A DNA stretch of 64,000 nucleotides, taken from positions 1,364,001 through 1,428,000 of the forward strand of contig JARFXM010000009.1 of assembly GCA_029532625.1 (NCBI GenBank), in the 5' to 3' direction. Shown here in pieces: positions 55,698-64,000 of this stretch. The notes beneath the pieces were generated by a model. It made no database searches. It was not told where the DNA came from and worked only from the letters and a program-made list of their open reading frames with translations. Made by a program: the position numbers and the translations under genes. The DNA comes from Lomentospora prolificans (taxonomy: Eukaryota > Ascomycota > Sordariomycetes > Microascales > Microascaceae). Positions within the stretch are counted from its first letter, which is position 1; each line of letters begins with the position of its first letter.

Positions 55698-57260
55698 GGT
55701 GGTTGGATGTGCCGGCCTGGGCTCTATATATAGACAAGAAAAGAAATAGTAATCCAAAGAGTAGTCCAAGCGAAGGAGGTGGAGGAATCAAGCCGTTTGC
55801 GCAAGTGCTTCACAGCTCGCCGTGTTCGCGGATTGTCGGGTCGATTTTTGGGGGATTGAGCGGAGGCGGGTTAAAGCTGGTTGTAGTGTCTGTTGGAGGG
55901 GTTGCAGCAGAGAGGTTCTTCGCCAGTTGCAAGGGAAAGGTAATAATAATAGTTGGAGAATGCGGTGGGATCGACCCTAGTTGACTTGGGCCTGGAGTTG
56001 CAACGTCGAGCAACCACTTTAAGAAACCCAAGAGAGGAAGAAGGACGTGAGGAAATATAGTAATAATACAAGAGAAAATCAATCCTGACGATGGAAGCCC
56101 AACCACTTGAGCACACAAAACCGGGGGAATAAGGTTTCGGGCGGGGATTAGGCCGTCAAAAGAGAGAGACTCGCCGCTCGTTCGAAGATCGCTGCCGGGC
56201 TTTGAAGGGTGGGCGCGAAGAGAGCGAGCCATTAATAATAGACATCCAATTGTTGCCGAGGCTCTTTGCCCTTTTTCAGTGTTCAGTGGGAGTGGCGTGG
56301 CCTGGCGCGCGGCAGCTAGCTCCTCATCAAATGGATTCCATGTTCCGTCAATGCCTGGCCAGCGTGTGCTGGCTGCCCACTGGCTAAATGGCTCCGCCAG
56401 GCTTGCCAGCCAGCTACGAGCAGTAATCAAGATCAATAATCCATTCTTACAGCAGTACAGTACAGCACCCCACAACGCCTGGCCTGGCAATAGGTTAGCC
56501 GGTGAAGATGATGCACGCACTATTATTACTCAGGAGCAACTCGGGTGAGGGCGGGCAGTTGGTAGCAGGAGGGGTTCGACGCCAGCCAGCTATATTACAA
56601 TGTACAACCTAAATACTAGAAAGTACGCCACGGCAAACAAAGCTATTCGCTGACATATTGATGGATCCATCAACGATGAACCGTCGCTGGCACTTCCCCG
56701 AATACTCCCCTGCAGTCCACGCACCTCCGGCGTGCCGGAACCTCGGCACCGAATCGGCGGCGCTCAAAGACCGCAACCCATGAACAAGTCAACAGACGCG
56801 CATTTCGCCTCCAGACATCACCATACTGATCGCTGACCTCCTTTTAGCCAATGTTCGAATTTCGTACATGTATTGGTACAGAGCCGAGTCGGTTTTTGGA
56901 AACATATTGTACATGGCCTCTTCTATACGAGCTGCCCTGGTTCGCCTGCTTCTGCTTGGCTTCCCTTGCCCTTATCCCTTCTAATTTTTTCTTCCACGCC
57001 CGCTTAGACAAAAGTAGAAAGAAAAAAAAAATTAAATTACAGAAGGCTGAACTCCGAAAGCCCAGCGACAAAAGGGGGAAACATGAGAGAAAGAAGAAGA
57101 AAAAAAAAATTGTCAGAAGTCGTACGCTCGTCATCCCAGCCTGGACGGCGTCTCATATACAAATGCGGCATACCCACGCCCCTGTGATGCAAGTTCACCC
57201 ATGCTTTTCCACAAATAAAACGCAACGTGTGGTCGCTAAGAAAATTGACACTTACACCAC
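55698..57260. other. Intergenic region upstream of Pex5
   Basis: About 1.6 kb. Several CTGGCTGG/CCAGCCAGC words lie at 56360-56590. The right part (57009-57110) is A-rich. A 236-codon open frame on the complement (55810-56520) has no domain and is not supported. Confidence 0.55.
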
Positions 57261-57314
57261 CTAGCTCTCCGACTTGGAATCAACCTTGAGGTCGGCCTTG
57301 GCGCCCATCTGCTC
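57261..57314 (-). other. In-frame extension beyond the stop of the RRM protein
   Basis: After the TGA at 57315-57317 the frame stays open for 17 codons to TAG (57261-57263). It encodes EQMGAKADLKVDSKSES, which repeats the ADLKVD unit found just before the stop. The repeat continuity suggests this was, or still is, translated. Confidence 0.45.
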
Positions 57315-58569
57315 TCATTTACCGTCGACCTTGAGATCGGCTTCATCGTCCATCTCCTCCGGCTTACGGCCAATCTTGAGGTCGTCCTCGACGTCCATGT
57401 CCTCCAACTCCTTCTTCAACTGCTCCGCGTCCGCAATGTCCAAGGTAGCCGCCAGCTTGCCAGAGCGGTCGGCTGGCCCTTGTCTCTTATCATACAGCTC
57501 GTATCTCCTCTTCATATTCGGGTTCGCATAGTCGAAGAAGATGTATCTGCCTCTGCACTTCCTTCCGATGAGCAGCTTCATGGCATGCTCCGCCTGATCC
57601 ACCGACTTGAAATGGATATACGCGATGCCTCTGAACCCGCCGTATTCATTTTCTGTAAGTCGTATACGCGGGTGATAGGGGAGATCGGCAAACGCCTCGT
57701 TGAGCTCCTCGTCGGTGGCGTCTCTCGGGAGTCTATCGACAAAGATGATCTTTGACGGTGCGCCGCGCTTTGGATTGGGAAGCCGCATGCTGGGCGCCGC
57801 CCTGATCATACGGCCTTGCCAGAAGCTGCCGCTGATCTTCTTGAGCGCCGGTATGACCGACGCCTGGTCTTTGAATGTTACGCGCACAGACCTGGTAGAC
57901 ACATGTTAGCAAAGCCCGGTTACCCGTGAACTTTGGGGGACAAGGCCCCAAACTAGCTCAGGGAGAGAAAGAGAGAGCGAGAGAGAGAGAGCCCATTCGT
58001 ACATACCCCCTCTTATTCAGAAGCCTCTGCATAAACTCAACCTCTCCATGCTTTGACACCTCCTCCATGATCTCTTCATCCTTAAGGCTAAAAGACAAGT
58101 TGGACAGGAATATCGTTCTCGAAAGCCTATCCTCGCGCTCCTCTAAGCTCAGCGCAAACGGCGTGGCGTAACCTGTTTGATAATTATGGTTATGGTGGCC
58201 CTTGGGCCAATTCTTCGTGGCGGGGATGTGGCGAGAGAGCCGATCGCGAACTTTATAAGGTGGTACGTACGTCGGATCGTTGGCGCCGGCGGTATTTTTC
58301 AAGCTCTGGCTCGAGCCCCTCTCGGCTGCAGCTTCGAGCCTCTCTAGGGCTTCGGCGCTGTCCACTGCGGCTTCCTGCTTGTCCGAGGGAGGCTCCTGCT
58401 CTTGCGCCGGGGGCCCTACGCTGTCGCTATAAGTCCGGACGGTAGCCGCCGGCGCCATTCCGTAAGTGCTCGGCGCAGCAATCTTTGATCGAACGGCGAG
58501 TGCCACCACGCGTGACACGGGGCCCCTGGCGAGTAGAGCCGCCGAGAAGGCGAGCCGTACGGCAGCCAT
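57315..58569 (-). CDS. Mitochondrial-type RNA-binding protein with two RRM domains
   Basis: Two exons on the complement, 58569-58007 and 57891-57315, with a 115-nt intron, coding for 379 residues. The first 50 residues (MAAVRLAFSAALLARGPVSR...) are rich in Arg and Ala and lack acids, as expected for a mitochondrial presequence. RRM1 has RNP2 IFLSNLSF and RNP1 GGSVRVTF, with the intron falling inside RNP1. RRM2 has RNP2 IIFVDRLP and RNP1 RGIAYIHF. A Lys/acid-rich tail carries repeated DLKIG/DLKVD units. The role may be in mitochondrial RNA metabolism, inferred only from the presequence and RRMs. The downstream continuation after TGA is listed separately. The gene lies head-to-tail with Pex5, about 1.6 kb upstream of it. 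Confidence 0.85.
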
Positions 58570-59862
58570 GGTGGCTTTACAGTCCTAGGCAGAAAATGGA
58601 TCGCGTCTTGGTAAAACGTCAGGTGTGTTCGTTTAGGAGACGGAAGCCCCGGCTGATTTCGAAACCGGCTACACAGGTTTCGTCGAGCTGACGAAAAACC
58701 TCCTTTGCGCTAGCTAGCATGGGTCCGTGATGGCGGAACTTGCCTGAGGCGGCGCGTGGTTGAAGTGAGGGATCCTTTTTTTTTTGGCCTTTCCTTCCCA
58801 TCCACTTTCTGTCCCAAATGAATTATGTAAGCGACTAATCACGCGACACCTTCTCACCCAAGTTCTGAACCACATCGACAAGTCGATGAGAACGCTCCTA
58901 TTATTAGTTGACAACCGTACCGATCGAATCTATTTTGTTGCATTCGACACTATCAATCTAGAGTCTACAGGCTATTCAGGCTCTGAATCTTCGAGATCTT
59001 CGAGTTTACGGATGCATCAATATAATGCCAATATCACGGGCTCCGCATGAAGTTTCAGACTCCAGACTCCATCTCTAGAACTCGGACCATGCTGTCTTGC
59101 ATTGCCACCCTTCCATATTAATTATTCTCTACACCAACCTTTCTCGCCGCATTTTTCTAAGTCAACTAAGGGAGTCGGCCCAGCAAAGAACACAGAGAGG
59201 AACCGAAACCACCATGCGCCTGTCCTGAGCCGACCAAGGAGCGAACCGCTTGTAGAACGGTTCGGTTGCCCTCGTCTTTCGCTGATACAACCACAGCTAG
59301 TAGAATATCCCCAAATGGGACAGAAGATGAAAAAGAAAAGCCTTCCGCAACCCGCTACTTGTTTCCTCCTGCGCCATTGTGATATTTCCCAGCTCCCAAT
59401 TCAAAACCCTTTACAAAAAGAAAAAAAAACCCCGGCCGACCCAAAATGGCCTTGGGATCCGTGTATAGCCTCAGTCCCAACCTATGCTCGTTTCCTCCCA
59501 TACAAGAAATCCAACCATCTCTCCAACCCGAGATGTCAAGAATCGCGATAAAGGGAAAAAGGCAAATACCTCAGCTAATCACACACAACCCTATACCGTC
59601 CGAAGGTGAAGGACGAGCAAGAGACCCATGGGTATATCTACACCTAAGAAAATGTTGAAGAGCAAAATGATATAGGAAACGGTAAAAGAAACACCCATCG
59701 TAGTGGTGATGAAGCCGCCTTGGTGGTAGAGGCGATGAAGCAAAACAAAGGAAAAAGAAGGGCTATCCTGTAAGAGAGGATGTCTATGATGAAGGGATAG
59801 CAGGTCGAATAACCTGCTCAGCGACAGTGGGGACAACCGGACGATGATTCGGTTTGACATTC
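58570..59862. other. Intergenic region between RRM and bHLH genes
   Basis: About 1.3 kb: the promoter of the RRM gene and the 3' region of the bHLH gene. No gene supported; short open frames only. Confidence 0.55.
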
Positions 59863-61516
59863 CTAGAATCTCTCGGATCGAAAGCTCGGCGGCCGTGAGG
59901 TCTCGTATTGGACGCCCGTCATTGAATCGGGACCTGGAGGCAAAGGCGCGCCAAGCGACCGGAGCGGCGGAAGCTCCGTCCGAGGTGGGCCTGCGAAAGG
60001 ATCCGTCGCGGTGTAGGGTCCCGGAGGTGGCTGCGTGTTGACTGCAGTTGGGGGCGGTACGGGCACCGGCGTTGAGTATGGCGGTCCTCCCTTAGATAGT
60101 TGAAGCCTCATTTGGCTATTCTCGGATCGCAAAGACTGGACTTCCTTTCGCAAGGCTTCCGCCTCCGCTAGGTACGAGTTGCAGTGGCTTTGCAACGCCC
60201 GAATGTGCTCGTGCTGGCGTTGATGTTCAGAGATAGCTGAGAAGTAGTTAGCAAACGGGCGCTTTCACCCTTGCAACCACCGTAGGGTACCACTATTTAG
60301 GTAGAGACTAACCTTTGGTAAGTATCTCCCACTTGGAAGCTTTTGAACCGCGCTCTTGCGGCATAAGGTCACGTAACTGATCAAAGAGCTCCTTCATCTC
60401 TGTGCGTCGCTTGCGCTCAGCGAGCTTATGACTCTGTCTCGATTCAGGTGTCCTGCTATAGGGCTGCGAGCCAGCATGCGACCTGCCATCCTCGGGGTGC
60501 TGCTCAGTGCTATGTCTCTGTTGTAGGGTGTGGTGATGAACCGGGGGGAATTCGCCAGAGGTACTGGAGAGGCGGTTGTTGTAGTCGGCGGGTTCGTCTA
60601 GGCGGCGCTGGCCGGGGGGCAGTCGAGATTCAGTGGTGAACTGGCTGCTAGCAAGCGAGTCGGCGATGCTACTACGTCGCGAATCCTGGTACTGTGCTCC
60701 ATTCGCATTCGCTCCCAAACGAGGAACATCATCCTCAGGGAACGCCCAAGCTTGACCTTTGGTAGGCTCGGCAGCCCTCGCAATCGTGCTTGTCGCGGGC
60801 CCAGTAATGGCGGGCGCCGTCCTGGCGGCCTTGGGAATCGCTTCCGGGTTGCGCTCGGCGCTCGGCTGGTATCCGTTAGAAATGCGATGTACGGACAGAT
60901 TCTCGAGCCCGGGCCGAGGGTTTCTTTGTGTGCTTAGGGTAGTCTGGATCGAGGTATTCGATTGGTTGTGCGCGGCATACGCAGGATTTCCTATACGCAT
61001 ATCGTTAAACCCTTGATTGATTCTACTATCGACGCTTTCTCGACGGGAAGCTGGGTCGCCGTCGATGTAGGGCAGGTCGTATCGTCGGGGTTCACCGGGT
61101 CTCGCCGCACCTGTATTCGTTGTAGGCGACACAACAGCGGCGAGGCTCATGCTGCTCCCTGAAGGCGACACCAGGGGCTGAGGTAGCAGGCTGGCAGAAG
61201 TGGGGGAAGGCGTCTTGTCGGTCGGAGAAGATTGATAGCCAGAGCCAAGCGGACTAAGCATGTTGTTGTGGCCGAAGGAGGCAGCAGATGTGTCTATAAA
61301 AGACGATCAGGGTTAGTATTTCCCGGCTTCATGACTGCCTTGGCAGGAAAAATCGCCAACTCTAGAGGTATTGGAATGCGACGCAGCAGACGTACGCTTA
61401 CTAGACGCATCACTTGAGAAATAAGCGGAGTCGCGATTCTCGTCATTAACGATATCCTTTAGGCCAGCGGGAAGGCCATGCGCAGGCGGGCGCGGGGTTT
61501 CATTAACGGTAGCCAT
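59863..61516 (-). CDS. Basic helix-loop-helix transcription factor
   Basis: Three exons on the complement: 61516-61396, 61293-60313 and 60236-59863, coding for 491 residues. The introns (102 nt, TACTAAC branch point; and 76 nt) are GT-AG with phases in register. Residues 1-300 are disordered and Ser/Pro-rich. The bHLH domain lies at about 327-380: basic region SHKLAERKRRTEMK with His, Glu and Arg at the 5-9-13 positions, the class B signature for CACGTG E-boxes; helix 1 ELFDQLRDLMPQ; loop ERGSKASKWE; helix 2 ILTKAISEHQRQHEHIRALQ, encoded across intron 2. A leucine-type coiled coil follows (EAEALRKEVQSLRSENSQM), then a Pro-rich tail. It resembles fungal HLH regulators annotated GlcD-gamma-like; target genes are unknown. 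The start is the first ATG of the frame with fungal-like SSDASSKHTSAAS sequence. Confidence 0.9.
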
Positions 61517-64000
61517 TCCAGCCAAGGAAGGAACAGTGTCAGGGAAGGAGGTCCGTTCCAGGAGAAACCGAAGAGCGAGTCGACACAGAAAACTCAAGGC
61601 CGAAGCATGTAGTTGGAAGCAACGATGAGTCAAATTCGAGTCGGATTATTGTTAGAGGGGAGTTGGAAAATCGACTTCGTCCTTTTTCGGTTGGGTGTTA
61701 AATGAACGGGGACTGGCTGGGCGAGGCCACTCGAGTTGTGGCAAAGAAATCGAGGCCTTCGAAGGGACAGCGGAGGGCGCTATATGGAACAAGTCTTCGC
61801 AACGGCTTCGCACATGACAAGCAGCTCTTTGTTTATCCCGCACTAATCCGACAGATGACGCGGGCGCTAGCGTCACGGAAAGGTTAAAAGGAAAATCTCG
61901 GAGGAATAGCTCTTGCGATTGAACGAATTATCATATGCTGGAGATGTTCTGTTGGAGAGCGTGGGAAGGGAGGGAAGGGTGAAGGAAAAGAGTGTTGGTT
62001 CTAGGGATCCAGTGCAAGTATGGGAAAAAAAGGATGAGCGACAGGGGAAGACGGGGCTTTGAGCAGACTAAGGACTCTGAATGACACTGGAGGATATCCA
62101 CCACTTTTACTGCTGGGTGAGGTGGGTAGGGTGCCAAGCCAGCCCACACTCATTGGTACCTCTTAAGTAGCTACGCCAATGGCTTCAGCGTGAAGGTACG
62201 AGAAGTGTACCTTTCCAGCAAGGAGCTCGGTCTACCTGCACGCTAGTGTATGAGGAGGAGCCCGCTGTGGTTGTAAAAGCGTCGCACAGGAACGGGTGGG
62301 ATTTTCTTCTGTACCGCTGAGCGACAATAGCGTACGGCGTGCCACTACTGTATGTTCTGTCCGGGCGCACAGTGTACACGCCTGCCGTACCAGACTCCCG
62401 TCTCCACTGAACTACTTGTCGTTACTTGGAGATGTGGGAGTCTAAAGGATACTGGGATTGAGTTGCGGAAGGGGCTGGGCGTGTGTGTAACAGAGGATGG
62501 GGCCTGCTTGAGGAAAGGTGCCCCCAGACTATTACCTGCCGAAGGAGGGAAGAGGGACGGAGGGGGGCCTTAAAGGGGGGCGTGCTAACCAGATGGGCAG
62601 GTGCAGGTGTGATAATTGAGGGCACTACAGGAATACCACTTGTACAGGCACTACTGTTACTGCGCAGCAAACTCAATCCCCTTCCAGCAATACCTCATTT
62701 CTCCACCCATCTGAATGTTACGGTCTCTTGGCTAGACCCCCTTGCGCGCCGTGATGGATGGCTGCGGGAAGAGATTGTGTAGAGCAGCAGAAAAGAAGAA
62801 GAACCGTTGGCAGGCAAGAGCTGGAGGTGGCCACCACCAAGAACCACGATTACATTTGGCGGGTTGCATCCCTGCACGCACCCCATCAGAGTTCAGTTCG
62901 TCCGGCTGGGGGGTCCAACGACTCCAGATGCTGGCGTTCCCGCAAACACATCCTCCGAGAGTACTCCGTCAACGGCGATAACTGGAGACCCCAAAGCACG
63001 ATAACACGTTGGGAGGGGCCACCCGCACAAGAGTACCTGCAGCATCGAGCATGCTTGGCTGGCAAGCGATGTAATCCTCCAGAAGCGCAAGAGTCTGGGG
63101 TGAGAATGCGATACATACGCGAAGTACCAATTTCGCATGCTGCTGTACAAGAAAAATTGAAAATAGGTTCGCAAGGAGCTCCATTTCCAAGTGAACCTAA
63201 CAGCGCAGAGATTCTCGATCTTCGGTCGGCGAATTCAACCGTCTACAAGTACCTATCGGTGGCCCAATCTTGTGCATGTAGCATCTACTAGTATAATAAT
63301 AATGGGCCGGTGTCATGGGTATTGGTTGGAGCGGCACTCTGCTCATGATGCCGTCTGCGCGGACCAGGGCTCGGCGAGATTTGTCGCCAGCCGACGGTGC
63401 TGGTCAGTACCTGGTTTTAAAGGCACAGTCGTCGACGGGGAGGGGCCCAGGGTGCGAGTAGCCAGCCAGACCAGGCTCGCTCTTGCGGTTCTTCTTCTTG
63501 ACACGGTGATTCTACGAGGCTCGCCTCAGCCCGTCCCGTTTGGTAAAATAACGACACGAGTACAAGAGCCAGCACGGCGGCGGCAAGGGCACGACCAGGC
63601 GACACATAATATGGGCATAGTGCATGAACACGGACGTTTCTTATGGCCCCAGGCCTCGATTCTGCAACTCTATATCTCCCGCGCCTATGGCATACTCGGC
63701 TGGTTGCCCACGTGAAAACCCCCTCGAACCAAGCAATGATCTTCCATTTACTTGTACTCCTCCCAATAGAGCTTGTGCCTCAGAGTCATTAAGTACCAAT
63801 AATGCACGTATTATGGACAGATTACAACCATGAGTGGCCCATGGCCAGGCACCTCAAGGGATTCACCTCGAGATTGGATTCCCATATGCATACCTTCTTC
63901 AAGGGACGGACCGGGGTTTACATGCAGGAAGCGTGCATTCTTGCTGTCATCCAGCCTGAAAGAAAAACGGGAACAGAAGTACGCAACGCAACCTCAGCAA
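61517..64000. other. Right-end region without a recognised gene
   Basis: About 2.5 kb. It should include the bHLH promoter. The largest open frames (62758-63291 and 63191-63715, plus) show no domain, no splice pattern and no family resemblance. Nothing else seen. Confidence 0.5.

Noticed and set aside
55810..56520. 236-codon open frame on the minus strand upstream of Pex5
   Set aside because: No motif, covers several CTGGCTGG words, and lies where the Pex5 promoter and leader should be.
56540..56600. GGGTTCGACGCC, another possible tRNA B box
   Set aside because: No matching T-stem, A box or acceptor stem.
1..64000. Secondary-metabolite or CRISPR-like cluster
   Set aside because: A transporter and two Zn2Cys6 factors are present, but there is no PKS, NRPS, terpene synthase, P450 or other tailoring enzyme, and no spaced direct-repeat array.

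Overview
The window looks like nuclear DNA of a filamentous ascomycete (Pezizomycotina, probably Sordariomycetes). The support is short GT-AG introns (about 49-280 nt) with CTAAC-type branch points, typical fungal families (two Zn2Cys6 regulators, a DHA2-like transporter, fungal Vps9, Pex5 and Rex1, GPI-anchored secreted proteins) and long AT/GC-mixed intergenic spacers with simple repeats. No rRNA, CRISPR, transposase or convincing tRNA was seen.

Layout. 1-421: 5' part of a gene on the minus strand, running off the left edge. 2748-4223: Bcs1-type AAA chaperone. 5077-6150: microbial-type PARG with an N-terminal PCNA-binding-like motif. 7532-9630: 14-TM MFS transporter (4 exons). 10076-14381 (-): P4-ATPase flippase (3 exons). 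17272-20005: Vps9 Rab GEF with CUE domain (5 exons). 21449-21877: small CxxC protein whose frame is interrupted by one TAG but continues into an acidic tail with a nuclear localisation signal. 22752-24979: conserved TPR-like fungal protein with an apparent one-base frameshift. 25551-28770 (-) and 33061-35213: two Zn2Cys6 regulators separated by a gene-poor 4.3 kb. 38483-39809: GPI-anchored SGNH-fold protein that has lost its catalytic residues. 40782-41489 (-): small secreted GPI protein. 45540-47427: SET/MYND protein. 47752-48860 (-): coiled-coil pseudogene. 50334-52604: Rex1 exonuclease. 53680-55697 (-): Pex5. 57315-58569 (-): mitochondrial-type double-RRM protein with a possible extension past TGA. 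59863-61516 (-): bHLH regulator. 61517-64000: no gene seen.

The genes are mostly unrelated housekeeping and regulatory functions (mitochondrial complex III assembly, peroxisome import, endosomal Rab activation, lipid flipping, RNA processing), not an operon or a metabolite cluster. The two GPI-anchored surface proteins are convergent neighbours and may be a wall-protein pair.

Most worth following up: the TAG-interrupted gene, where stop-codon readthrough or A-to-I editing would add a nuclear localisation signal; the PIP-box on a PARG; the catalytically dead SGNH protein; and the repeat-coded tail beyond the TGA of the RRM protein. All exon boundaries were inferred by eye from splice signals, reading phase and family resemblance.
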